Assembly (NCBI GenBank): GCA_034434515.1
Contig: DAOTZA010000141.1
Span: 1 to 16,117, forward strand
DNA from: NAK19 sp034434515
GTDB taxonomy: Bacteria; Chloroflexota; Anaerolineae; Anaerolineales; UBA4823
Length of the DNA stretch: 16,117 nt
Direction of reading: 5' to 3'
In this document: one piece after another, positions 7,065 to 14,973 of the stretch
How positions within the stretch are numbered: position 1 is the first letter of the stretch
Layout: the number at the start of each line of letters is the position of its first letter
The notes under the pieces: model-generated
Told to the model about the DNA's origin: nothing
What the model saw: the letters and a program-made list of their open reading frames with translations, nothing else
Database searches by the model: none
Made by a program: the position numbers and the translations under genes

Positions 7065-7955
7065 ATGGAAGAAATTCGAGCGGCAATATATTACGAAGAT
7101 TCGTATTTGGGGGTCAGCCTTGTGGCGTGTGTGTTTCCTCATGGCACGATTTACATCGACGCTCCCCTCAAAGCAGAAGATGCTCGCGCCTGGCGGTCTG
7201 TCCTGCTTAATCAGCGAGGCGGAAACAATCGTTTGTTAATCTTGCTTGATTCGCATATTGACCGCACACTGGGAGCCAAAGCTTTTGATTGTCCAATCCT
7301 GGCGCACGAAAAAACCGCGTCGGTCTTTCGCAGCCGGCCGAGCGTTTTTAAGGGGCAAATGCCGGAAAACGGCTCGGATTGGGAAGGGTACATCGATTCG
7401 ATTGGTACTCGTTGGGCAATTCCCGACCTCACCTTTACCGATCAATTGTCGCTTCATTGGGGCGGTCCAGAAATTCGGCTTGAGCATCATCCCGGTCCGA
7501 CAGCGGGTTCGATTTGGGCGATCATCCCTGCCGAGAACGTGATTTTTATCGGCGATGCGGTGGTCGTCAACCAGCCGCCTTTTCTGGCTCATGCTGATTT
7601 GGAAGCCTGGCAGCAATCTCTGGAGGATTTAGCCAAAAACTATCGCCATTTTCAGATTTATAGCAGCCGTAGTGGCCTGGTCTCCCTGCAAGATATTCGC
7701 CATCAGCAAACCTTTCTGAAAGACGTTCAGAAAAGACTCGAACGGTTGATCAAGAAAAACGCCAGTCCTGAGGCTGTGAACAAGATACTCCCGACGTTGC
7801 TGAGTCATTTCACTTTCCCAAAAGAAAAAGAAGATTTATACACAAAACGCTTACAAAGCGGGTTATATGAATATCTTCTGCGGCGCAACCAACCCAGCCC
7901 GGAAGAGGAAGAAGCTGAAGTGGATGAGAACCTGGATAATACCTTCGAGTCATAA
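7065..7955 (+). CDS. Degenerate metallo-beta-lactamase-fold protein
   Basis: 296 residues. Residues about 5-205 have an MBL-fold layout: IYIDAPL; LLILLDSHIDRTLGAKAFDCPILAHE (the HxHxDH region); HHPGPTAGSIWAI (usually PGHTPGS); VIFIGDAVVVNQPPF (metal-bridging Asp164 kept); and IYSSRSGLVS (usually PGHGP). By alignment the first and last His of HxHxDH are Asp62 and Arg67, the PGHTPGS His is Pro145, and the last His is missing. His64 and Asp66 remain. A normal dinuclear metal site is therefore unlikely, and the protein may bind ligands or partners rather than hydrolyse. The C-terminus (about 215-296) is helical and charged, with an acidic tail (EEEEAEVDENL). The start is 5 bases after the kinase stop, with a weak TAGGG ribosome-binding site, so it is probably coupled to the kinase. 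The function is unknown. Confidence 0.75.
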   Translation: MEEIRAAIYYEDSYLGVSLVACVFPHGTIYIDAPLKAEDARAWRSVLLNQRGGNNRLLILLDSHIDRTLGAKAFDCPILAHEKTASVFRSRPSVFKGQMPENGSDWEGYIDSIGTRWAIPDLTFTDQLSLHWGGPEIRLEHHPGPTAGSIWAIIPAENVIFIGDAVVVNQPPFLAHADLEAWQQSLEDLAKNYRHFQIYSSRSGLVSLQDIRHQQTFLKDVQKRLERLIKKNASPEAVNKILPTLLSHFTFPKEKEDLYTKRLQSGLYEYLLRRNQPSPEEEEAEVDENLDNTFES

Positions 7956-8031
7956 CAGGCGTCGAAAGGGAACTCATGCTGGAATGGAAAATGACCAATG
8001 TCTGCCCTCTACACCATAAGGGACGAGATTT

Positions 8032-9117
8032 ATGACCTCTGCCACATATCAGCCGATCTATGAACTTCGCCGGGGTGATTCGTATCAGGAGTTAGCCAAC
8101 GAAATTACCGAATCGGTGCATTTTGGCGCAGTGGCGATTGTGGATGCCTACGGCAAGCTAATTGCCTCGGTTGGTGATCCAAATGCCATTACCTATCTGC
8201 GCTCCACTGCCAAACCTTTTCAAGCCTTGCCTCTCATTGAGAGCGAAGCTGTGCAGCAGTATGGGTTAGCAGATGACGAGATTGCCATCATCTGTTCTTC
8301 TCATTCAGGCTGCGACGAACATGTTGCTGTGGTTCAGAAGTTGCAAGAAAAATGCGGTGTTCGAGAGAGTGATCTGCTTTGCGGCATCCACTATCCCTTG
8401 CATGAAGAAACTGCCCGCGCCTTCCGTCAGCGCGGCGAAACGCCAACCTCCAATCGCCACAACTGCTCGGGTAAGCATAGCGGCATGATCGCTTTTGCCC
8501 GCTTCAAAAATTTGCCCTATGACGATTACATCAACCCTCAACATCCCATTCAGCAAACCATCCTGGCTACTTTTGCAGAGATGTGCAGGTTAGCGCCCCA
8601 GCAGGTACAGGTTGGCACCGATGGTTGTTCGGCGCCGAATTTTGCTGTACCACTTTATAACGCTGCTCTGGCTTATGCCCGCCTCTGCGATCCTGTTCAG
8701 GGCAATGTCTTGCCCGCTCGCCGTGTTGAGGCTTGCCAACGGATTACTCACGCCATGACCAGATATGCTCATCTTGTTGGTGGACCCGGGCGCTTCGACA
8801 GCCGTCTTATGGAAGCCGCGCAGGGGAAAATCGTTTCGAAGATGGGGGCGGAGGGCTATCAGGGTTTAGGACTGATGCCGGGTTTGTTAGGCAAGGACTC
8901 CCCAGGCATTGGGATTGCTTTGAAGATTTCCGATGGTGACCAGCGTGGTAAAGTTAGCGCGGCGGTGAGTTTGGAGGTGCTTCGACAGATTGGCGCCCTC
9001 GGTGAGCAAGTCTTAAGCGTCTTGAGCGAGTTTGGTCCTGCACTGCCGCTGACCAACTTCCGCAAGTTAGCAATTGGCACAGCAAAACCCATCTTCACCT
9101 TGCAGTGGCATTCTTGA
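8032..9117 (+). CDS. Asparaginase, thermolabile (class 3, Rhizobium type)
   Basis: 361 residues, the normal length for the Asparaginase_II family, which hydrolyses L-asparagine to aspartate and ammonia in the cytoplasm. Conserved features can be set against the studied Rhizobium enzyme. Ser58 and Lys61 lie in RSTAKPFQ, matching the Ser-x-x-Lys nucleophile pair. CSSHSG at about 88-93 is the second serine region. Cys145 and Lys148 in NCSGKHSGM and Cys199 in GTDGCSAPNF match the zinc-site residues. The C-terminal half has the expected GGPGRFDSRLM and MGAEGYQGLGLMPG. The start is ATG at 8032 with AAGGGA (8018-8023) 8 bases upstream. A 76-base gap separates it from the MBL-fold gene. Its stop overlaps the endonuclease III start (TGATG). 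No transporter or regulator for asparagine is nearby. Confidence 0.92.
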   Translation: MTSATYQPIYELRRGDSYQELANEITESVHFGAVAIVDAYGKLIASVGDPNAITYLRSTAKPFQALPLIESEAVQQYGLADDEIAIICSSHSGCDEHVAVVQKLQEKCGVRESDLLCGIHYPLHEETARAFRQRGETPTSNRHNCSGKHSGMIAFARFKNLPYDDYINPQHPIQQTILATFAEMCRLAPQQVQVGTDGCSAPNFAVPLYNAALAYARLCDPVQGNVLPARRVEACQRITHAMTRYAHLVGGPGRFDSRLMEAAQGKIVSKMGAEGYQGLGLMPGLLGKDSPGIGIALKISDGDQRGKVSAAVSLEVLRQIGALGEQVLSVLSEFGPALPLTNFRKLAIGTAKPIFTLQWHS

Positions 9118-9806
9118 TGGCAAAGCCCAAAGCAGACCAGGAAACAAAACACCTTGCGCAGCGGATCACCCGGAAACTCCAGCAGAAGTACGGAGAACCG
9201 CGCTGGCGACAATCGCTGTCTCCCCTGGATGAGTTGATCTCCACCATCCTATCCCAAAACACCAACGATGGCAACCGCGATCGGGCCTTCGCGGCACTGC
9301 GCCAACGGTTTCCTACCTGGGAAGCGGTGCGCGATGCTCCCCTTTCGGCCGTGGTCGAAACGATCCGCACCGCCGGATTAGCCCAACAAAAAGGGCAACG
9401 TATCCAGGCCGTCTTGCGCTCGATCACCGAACAACGCGGCCGTTTGGAATTGGATTTCCTGAAAGAAATGGATGCCGAAGAAGCCCAGCAATGGTTGCGT
9501 CAATTCAAAGGGGTTGGACCCAAAACGGCTGCGATTGTCATTTTATTCTCGTTGAATAAGCCTGCTTTTCCGGTGGACACCCATATCCACCGCGTCACGC
9601 GTCGTTTGGGGTTGATCCCCGAATCGGCCTCTGCTGAGCAAGCTCACCGGCTTCTCGCCGAAATTTTCGAACCAGGCGAATACGCCGCGGCTCACCTGAA
9701 TATCATTCGACTTGGCAGAGAGATCTGCCAGGCGCGCAAGCCCAAGTGTCCCATCTGCCCCTTACAAGAGGAATGCACTTACTATTGGAGGCAAGTTCAT
9801 TCATGA
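9117..9806 (+). CDS. nth: Endonuclease III-family DNA glycosylase/AP lyase
   Basis: 229 residues. The family removes oxidised pyrimidines from DNA and nicks the abasic site (base excision repair). The helix-hairpin-helix is FKGVGPKTA with predicted catalytic Lys136, and the catalytic Asp154 is in PVDTHIHRV. An iron-sulfur loop is formed by Cys204, Cys211, Cys214 and Cys220 with the canonical spacing C-x6-C-x2-C-x5-C, so the [4Fe-4S] cluster should form. ILSQNTNDGNRDRAF matches the usual LSQ(T/N)xD segment. The ATG at 9117 overlaps the asparaginase stop as TGATG and is preferred for coupling. A GTG at 9105 and a TTG at 9114 in the same frame are possible. No Shine-Dalgarno is visible, which also fits coupling. 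The stop overlaps the second kinase (ATGA). Some family members have narrower substrate ranges, so specificity is not certain. Confidence 0.92.
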   Translation: MAKPKADQETKHLAQRITRKLQQKYGEPRWRQSLSPLDELISTILSQNTNDGNRDRAFAALRQRFPTWEAVRDAPLSAVVETIRTAGLAQQKGQRIQAVLRSITEQRGRLELDFLKEMDAEEAQQWLRQFKGVGPKTAAIVILFSLNKPAFPVDTHIHRVTRRLGLIPESASAEQAHRLLAEIFEPGEYAAAHLNIIRLGREICQARKPKCPICPLQEECTYYWRQVHS

Positions 9807-11656
9807 AAACAACCGAGACATCCCAATCTCTGCACTCCCAATCCGCTCCCATAAACAAAGCCAGAGGGCGGCCGGCCTGGCAATCGGTTTTAGATGCCGT
9901 ACTGGTCAACCTAGAGCAATTGCGCAATGTCCCGCTTCCGCCTGAGATCCGTTCCAACCTGGAAGCGGCGATCGAAAAAGCCCGCCAGTTACCCCACTTG
10001 CTCTCTGAGGAGAGTGAACAACTGCGCCTGGCGGCTTTATATCGCGTTTCTCACTCTCTGGGTAGCACCCTGGATGTTGATGAAGTTTTAAATCAGGTCA
10101 TGGATGCAGTCATTGACTTGAGCGGCGCCGAGCGAGGCTTCTTGATGCTCCTGGATCCGGATACAGGGGAACTTCACCTGCGCGTGGCGCGCAATATGGA
10201 ACACGAAACTCTGCAAAGCAAAGATGCCGTCAGCCGCACTATTACCGAGGCGGTAGTTCGCAGCGGCACGCCAATCTTAACCACCGATGCGCAGAGTGAC
10301 CCGCGTTTTGCCCGCCAGGAGTCGATCATGTTGCACTCTTTGCGCTCGATTATGTGCGTTCCTCTGCGTTCACGGGGTGCGTTAATCGGTGTCGTCTATG
10401 TCGATCATCGCATCAGCGCCGGGGTCTTCACCAACGAAGATTTAAATTTGCTAAATGCCTTTGCTTCTCAGGCAGCTATTGCAATTGAAAACGCTCGCCT
10501 CTACGCCCGCACCGATCAGGCTTTGCAGCAGCGCCTATCCGAGCTGGAAACGCTGACCCAAATCGACCGTGATTTAAATGCCAGCCTGGATTTCGATCGC
10601 ATCATGGAAATTACCCGCTCCTGGGCATTACGGGGTACGCAAGGTCTGCAGGCCTGGGTGTTGCTTGCGAACAGCAACGGAAATATCCAAATCACCTCAG
10701 GTCCGTCTGAGGAATATCCCTTGAGCCTCCAAATTCCAAATTTTGACCGAGAATGGACGGCCAAGACTGTTTGGCAGGAAGGGAATCAGACTTTGCTGGC
10801 AGCGCCGATCTTTCATGGCGGCAATCTTGCCGGCCTGATTGCCGTTCAAAAGAATCGACCATTCACTGAGCAAGAGAGTCTGTTCTTATCCCGTTTGGCA
10901 GCCCGGGCGGCGAACGCAATCGAGAACGCCCGCCTCTATGATGCCGTCCAACACGCCAATCAAGAGAAGAATCGCTTTATTTCGGTCATCTCTCACGAAT
11001 TGCGGATTCCGATGACTTCTATCCGGGGCTATACGGACCTGTTGCGCCAACAAGTGGTCGGGCCGGTAAATGAACAACAGCGCAGCTTTCTGGAAACCAT
11101 CCGCAATAACGTGGATCGCATGGCTGCTTTGGTGTCCGATCTCTCGGATATTTCGCGCATCGAGAGCGGTCGGCTGAAACTCGAACCGCGCTGGCTAACC
11201 CTGGCGCAACTGGTTGAAGAGACAACGATGAGCTTGCGTCCCAGATTAGATGAAAAAGGGCACCAACTTTACATGGAAATCGCTCCCGACCTGCCGGATA
11301 TTTTCGCCGACCCGACCAGGGTGAGTCAGGTGTTGACCAACCTGCTTACCAATGCCATCAAATATACACCCGGTGGTGGCTCAATTTGGGTGCGCGCTAG
11401 GCAGCAAGGGGTTTTTATCTACGTTGAGGTGCAGGATAGCGGTATTGGCATTGCTCCCGAAGACCAGAAGCGACTGTTCGAGCAGTTCTTCCGTTCCGAA
11501 GACCAGGCGGTGCGCGAGGAACAGGGTTGGGGGCTGGGGCTGAATGTCACCAAACAACTGGTTGAACTGATGGGGGGAAATATCGGTTTTTCCAGCCAAC
11601 CCGGACAGGGCTCCACATTCTGGTTTACGCTTCCCTTGGAAGGTAAGGCCCAATGA
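9803..11656 (+). CDS. Soluble sensor histidine kinase, GAF-GAF-HisKA-HATPase
   Basis: 617 residues with no membrane segments. After a variable N-terminal region (1-75) come GAF at about 80-235 (LSGAERGFLMLLDPDTGELHL; VVYVDHRISAGVF) and a second, more divergent GAF at about 250-378. HisKA at about 388-455 carries His398 (VISHELRIPMTSIRGYTDLL). HATPase_c at about 495-612 has an N box with Asn517 (LLTNAIKYTP), a G1 box DSGIGI at about 545, an F box LFEQFFR, and a G2 box GWGLGL. Catalytic motifs are intact. The start is ATG at 9803, forming ATGA with the endonuclease III stop, with TTGGAGG 11 bases upstream. A longer reading from 9746 would run deep into nth and is unlikely. No partner response regulator is in the window. 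The stop overlaps the next gene (ATGA). The stimulus is unknown. Confidence 0.93.
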   Translation: MKTTETSQSLHSQSAPINKARGRPAWQSVLDAVLVNLEQLRNVPLPPEIRSNLEAAIEKARQLPHLLSEESEQLRLAALYRVSHSLGSTLDVDEVLNQVMDAVIDLSGAERGFLMLLDPDTGELHLRVARNMEHETLQSKDAVSRTITEAVVRSGTPILTTDAQSDPRFARQESIMLHSLRSIMCVPLRSRGALIGVVYVDHRISAGVFTNEDLNLLNAFASQAAIAIENARLYARTDQALQQRLSELETLTQIDRDLNASLDFDRIMEITRSWALRGTQGLQAWVLLANSNGNIQITSGPSEEYPLSLQIPNFDREWTAKTVWQEGNQTLLAAPIFHGGNLAGLIAVQKNRPFTEQESLFLSRLAARAANAIENARLYDAVQHANQEKNRFISVISHELRIPMTSIRGYTDLLRQQVVGPVNEQQRSFLETIRNNVDRMAALVSDLSDISRIESGRLKLEPRWLTLAQLVEETTMSLRPRLDEKGHQLYMEIAPDLPDIFADPTRVSQVLTNLLTNAIKYTPGGGSIWVRARQQGVFIYVEVQDSGIGIAPEDQKRLFEQFFRSEDQAVREEQGWGLGLNVTKQLVELMGGNIGFSSQPGQGSTFWFTLPLEGKAQ

Positions 11657-12249
11657 AGCGCTCTTCTTCTGGCAAGCGTCATCCCTTACTGATGTATCGG
11701 CGCAGCCTCGACCGTCTCTGGCCGAGCATTTTCCTGAGCGGCGCCATTTTACTGGTTAGCGGAATTTATGTGCGTTATGCGCAAACGTCTATCGAAAAGA
11801 CAGAAGCTCCCTGGTTGATCATCTCTGGCGCGTTATTGCTGATCTTAAGCTTCTTTTTCGTTTTCCTGCGCTATGCAGCCTATGTGCAATCCCGTTCGGA
11901 TCATCTGCGCTTTGTCACGCCATTTTTTCAGATGCGCATCTCGTATCGCCGTATCCGTTCTGCCCATCCAGCCGAGATCAATGCCCTCTTTCCGCCCCAA
12001 CGCATCTCAGGCTCGCTCCGTTCTTTTCTTGAACCCTTCTACGGACAGACGGCTGTTGTTCTGGAATTAAACGGCTACCCAATGCCCAAGCCCATTCTGC
12101 GCCTCTTTCTAACGCCGGCCATGTTTTATCCCCAAGCCGAAGGGCTGGTGCTGCTCGTCCCAGATTGGATTGCCTTCAGCAGCGAACTGGACACGCTGCG
12201 CTCGGAGTGGATGACAACCCTGAACCGGCGGAAATCCTCTGGTCTGTGA
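11653..12249 (+). CDS. Two-TM membrane protein with possible PH-like domain
   Basis: 198 residues. A basic N-terminus (KRSSSGKRH) precedes two hydrophobic helices at about 22-42 (LWPSIFLSGAILLVSGIYV) and 53-77 (APWLIISGALLLILSFFFVF). A cytoplasmic-looking region follows, beginning DHLRFVTPFFQMRISYRRIRS. Two helices followed by a strand-rich segment with RISYRRI resembles bacterial PH-like membrane proteins (the YdbS/bPH group). This assignment is by pattern only, and I do not recognise the family firmly. The start overlaps the kinase stop (ATGA), so the two are co-translated. A role in anchoring or tuning the soluble kinase is possible but unproven. It ends the rightward run, facing the S9 peptidase gene. 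Confidence 0.75.
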   Translation: MKRSSSGKRHPLLMYRRSLDRLWPSIFLSGAILLVSGIYVRYAQTSIEKTEAPWLIISGALLLILSFFFVFLRYAAYVQSRSDHLRFVTPFFQMRISYRRIRSAHPAEINALFPPQRISGSLRSFLEPFYGQTAVVLELNGYPMPKPILRLFLTPAMFYPQAEGLVLLVPDWIAFSSELDTLRSEWMTTLNRRKSSGL

Positions 12250-12319
12250 ACCATTTTCATCGCCGACTCCTCCTCCTTGTAACCGATGGGTGATGGATCT
12301 CTGCGTCCAGCGCCTGGCA

Positions 12320-12346
12320 AGTGCAAGCGGCTACGCCGCTAGCACT
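12320..12346. terminator. Hairpin in convergent spacer, possible bidirectional terminator
   Basis: AGTGC, A, AGCGGC, loop TAC, GCCGCT, A, GCACT: an 11-bp stem with one A-A mismatch and a 3-base loop. It lies between the ends of the rightward run (12249) and the leftward S9 peptidase gene (12377). No T-run follows on either strand, so it is not a classical intrinsic terminator. An outer 8-base inverted repeat, AAGTGCAA (12319-12326) and TTGCACTT (12371-12378), can pair as an alternative and overlaps the S9 stop codon. Confidence 0.45.
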
Positions 12347-12376
12347 GAAAGTATGCGCCATTGAACTCGGTTGCAC

Positions 12377-14269
12377 TTAGCCAAATACCACGAATTCTTT
12401 TAGAAAGGCTTCTACTGCCTGATAAAACTGTTCGATCGTCTCGCTCTTCCGAAAGCCATGCCCTTCGCCAGGGTAAAGGTGATAAACATGCGGGACGCCG
12501 CGTCGACGGAGGCTTTCGACCACTGCATCTGACTGGGCACGGGGGACCACGTTGTCTTCCTCGCCTTGAAAGATGGCAATCGGATCACGAATGCGATCGA
12601 CGAAGTAAATCGGCGAGCGCTGGCGATAAACCGCGGCGGCTTCAGGAAGGGCTCCGAGCAGGCTATCCAGATAGCGCGCTTCAAATTTATGAGTCTCCTG
12701 GGCAAGGGTGAACTGGTTGGAGACGCCATAAAGGCAAATGCCGGCTTTGAAGAAACCGGAATATTCTTCGAGGGCTCTTAATACGGTGAAGCCGCCAGCG
12801 CTGCCGCCCATTATCACCAGTTTCTCCCTGTCTGCCCGGCCGCGCTCGACACAGGCCTGGGCGCCGCTCACGGCATCTTCAACGTCGTAAATGCCCCATG
12901 AAGCGCGCAATTTTTCCCGATATGCCCGTCCATAGCCGGTTGAACCACGATAATTCACTTCGAGAAAAGCATAACCCCGGGTGGCAAAATACTGGGCGCG
13001 CGGATTGAAACCGTTCTTTACTTGGCTGGTTGGTCCTCCGTGAATGTTGACGATGAGGGGAGGCAATCCCTTTCCTTTCCCGCCGGGATGGTGGGGTGGA
13101 TAATATAAGCCATAGACCGTTTCGCCATCCTTAGCGAGCCATTCGATGGGTTGGGCAGGAGAATAAGCCGGTGAGGGAATCTCTTCCGGGTAGGCTCTAC
13201 CCCAAACCCGCGTTTTGCCATCTTCGTCAACGGTGATGACTCTGGGCGGGATGGTTGCTGCTGAAGCAATGAATGCCAGGACTGTCTCCCCCTGCCACTC
13301 GGTCAGGCAGATTTGTCCTAGGGCGGTATAAGGAGTGTCGAATGCCACCTCCGTTTCCTCTCCGCTTTCGCAAGAGATTTTTATCAGGCGATCTTGAGCA
13401 TTTTGATTGCGCACAACATAAATTCTCCTTCCGTCGGGGCTGAATTGAATGGTGCGCAAGCCCTGCATCCAGGCCGGCAGGGCGTGTTCTGCAGGAGCAG
13501 TAGTGAGCTGACGGTGGCTGCCCCTCTGGAGGTCGTAGAGCCACAGTTGCCACCAGTTACCGCTTTCTGCCACGTACGCCAGGTAGCGCCCATCCGGTGA
13601 GAAGAGGGGTTGAAAGATCGAGGTCTGCTCGTCGCCGGCGATGGTTTCCACCTGCGCACAACGCCAGGCCTCACCTTGCTGCTCCAGCGTCGCTAAACGC
13701 AGCCAGGTGCCATCCCAGGGCATATTGGGGTGATTCCATGCTACCCATGCGAGATGACGTCCGTGGGGATGCCAGGTTGGTTGCATATAGAAGTCTTCTC
13801 CCTGCACCAGAATTTGCGGCCAGTGCTTTGCCTGAACATCCACGATGGCAATGACGTCTTTGTCTTCGTAGGTATGGACATAGACCAGCCAGTTGCCGTC
13901 AGGGGAGGGGGTTGGAGCAGCCGCTTTGCCAAAAGCGGGGGTGAGCGGCCTCGCCGCACCGCCCAGCAACGATTGACGGTAAATGCGTCCCTGAGCGGCG
14001 TCGCTGAAATACACCCATTCGCCACTAGCGGCGAAATCCCCGCCTCCATATCCCACCTTGGCGCGCACCGAAAAATCGGCGTTCAGGTCGCGGCGCCCCT
14101 CACCGTTTAAGGGCTGCACAACAATCACACCGCGATCCGAACGGTGCTCCAACCAGAGCAGATCGCCACGTCCCGAAAAAGCCACCTCGCCAAAGGTCAG
14201 GCCACGCCCCATGGCGCGGGGCGTCAGGGGGCTAGGAAACAATCCGTAGGGAAATTCTTGCTCAAGCAT
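12377..14269 (-). CDS. S9-family serine peptidase (acylaminoacyl-peptidase/prolyl-oligopeptidase type)
   Basis: 630 residues. Residues about 5-370 form a beta-propeller of WD40/TolB-like blades, with repeated SPDG motifs at about 122, 224 and 277 that filter peptides. Residues about 375-628 are the alpha/beta-hydrolase domain. It has the oxyanion HGGP (410-413), the nucleophile elbow GGSAGG with Ser490, Asp572 in GEEDNVVP, and His604 in GEGHGF. The triad is complete. The opening YGLFPSPLTP is typical of this subgroup. The protein lacks a signal peptide, so it is probably a cytoplasmic enzyme that degrades short or blocked peptides. The ATG at 14269 has a strong AAGGAGG with a short spacing of 4 bases. 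The gene lies 44 bases downstream of RNase HII on the same strand. A weak TATACT (14299-14304, minus strand) in the gap could be an extra promoter. Confidence 0.92.
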   Translation of the reverse strand: MLEQEFPYGLFPSPLTPRAMGRGLTFGEVAFSGRGDLLWLEHRSDRGVIVVQPLNGEGRRDLNADFSVRAKVGYGGGDFAASGEWVYFSDAAQGRIYRQSLLGGAARPLTPAFGKAAAPTPSPDGNWLVYVHTYEDKDVIAIVDVQAKHWPQILVQGEDFYMQPTWHPHGRHLAWVAWNHPNMPWDGTWLRLATLEQQGEAWRCAQVETIAGDEQTSIFQPLFSPDGRYLAYVAESGNWWQLWLYDLQRGSHRQLTTAPAEHALPAWMQGLRTIQFSPDGRRIYVVRNQNAQDRLIKISCESGEETEVAFDTPYTALGQICLTEWQGETVLAFIASAATIPPRVITVDEDGKTRVWGRAYPEEIPSPAYSPAQPIEWLAKDGETVYGLYYPPHHPGGKGKGLPPLIVNIHGGPTSQVKNGFNPRAQYFATRGYAFLEVNYRGSTGYGRAYREKLRASWGIYDVEDAVSGAQACVERGRADREKLVIMGGSAGGFTVLRALEEYSGFFKAGICLYGVSNQFTLAQETHKFEARYLDSLLGALPEAAAVYRQRSPIYFVDRIRDPIAIFQGEEDNVVPRAQSDAVVESLRRRGVPHVYHLYPGEGHGFRKSETIEQFYQAVEAFLKEFVVFG

Positions 14270-14313
14270 CCATCCTCCTTATACTTAGGTGAATGTACAG
14301 TATACCTTGAGAT

Positions 14314-14973
14314 TTATTGCCTTTCTGCCGGCGGTGTTAGGTTGCACAGAGGCGCAAACGAGCGGCGATGGATCGGGCAGGCTCCCCAGCGCCGGATGCA
14401 TTCCAAATGGATTGCGGTGGCATATCCTTTATGGGCGGCAAACTTGTATTGAGGATAAAGGGCATCGATCTCGGCCATCCAGCGATCGCGTTCGGTCTTT
14501 GCTAAAATCGAAGCCGCCGCAATGCTTAGACAGCGTTGATCGCCTTTGATCAGCGCTGTCTGAGGCAAATGGCACTGTGGCAGCCGAAAATAGTCGATCA
14601 GTAAATGCTGTGGTTCGCAAGACAGATGCTTCAACGCCCGCAGGGCAGCTAACTGGACAGCCGACCCAATTCCTATCTGGTCGATCTCCTCATTGGAGGC
14701 AAACCCCACTGCCCAGGTGAGGGCGTGGGTTTTAATCAAGCCTGCCCAATACGATCGTTCCTGGGGGGTTAGTTGTTTGGAGTCGCGTACCCCATGCAAA
14801 TGATCCGCAAGGCGCGGGTCGGGCGGCAAACAAACCACCCCCACTGCCACCGGGCCTGCCAGCGCTCCGCGCCCGGCTTCATCTATGCCGACCACTTGCT
14901 GGAGCCCTTGCTCCCATAGCGCTACCTCAAATTGCAGATCGGGCCTGATAGCCTCCATCCCTTTGGTTTTCAT
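14314..14973 (-). CDS. rnhB: Ribonuclease HII
   Basis: 219 residues, typical length. It cuts RNA in RNA-DNA hybrids and starts removal of ribonucleotides misincorporated in DNA. All four acidic catalytic positions are seen: Asp31 and Glu32 in GIDEAGRGALAGP, Asp127 in LLIDYF (family usually DGN or similar), and Asp163 in IAAASILAKTERDRW. DSKQLTPQER and KFAAHKGYAT are also conserved. The ATG at 14973 forms ATGA with the stop of the upstream glycosyltransferase and has GGAGG 11 bases upstream. A longer in-frame reading from 15075 adds 34 residues unlike the family, and those bases are better read as glycosyltransferase, so it is rejected. The Asp-Tyr-Phe after strand 4 instead of Asp-Gly-Asn is a small deviation. 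Confidence 0.94.
   Translation of the reverse strand: MKTKGMEAIRPDLQFEVALWEQGLQQVVGIDEAGRGALAGPVAVGVVCLPPDPRLADHLHGVRDSKQLTPQERSYWAGLIKTHALTWAVGFASNEEIDQIGIGSAVQLAALRALKHLSCEPQHLLIDYFRLPQCHLPQTALIKGDQRCLSIAAASILAKTERDRWMAEIDALYPQYKFAAHKGYATAIHLECIRRWGACPIHRRSFAPLCNLTPPAERQ

Noticed and set aside
9746..9802. Longer N-terminus for the second histidine kinase
   Set aside because: It would overlap the iron-sulfur-loop end of nth by 60 bases. The ATGA start with TTGGAGG is better.
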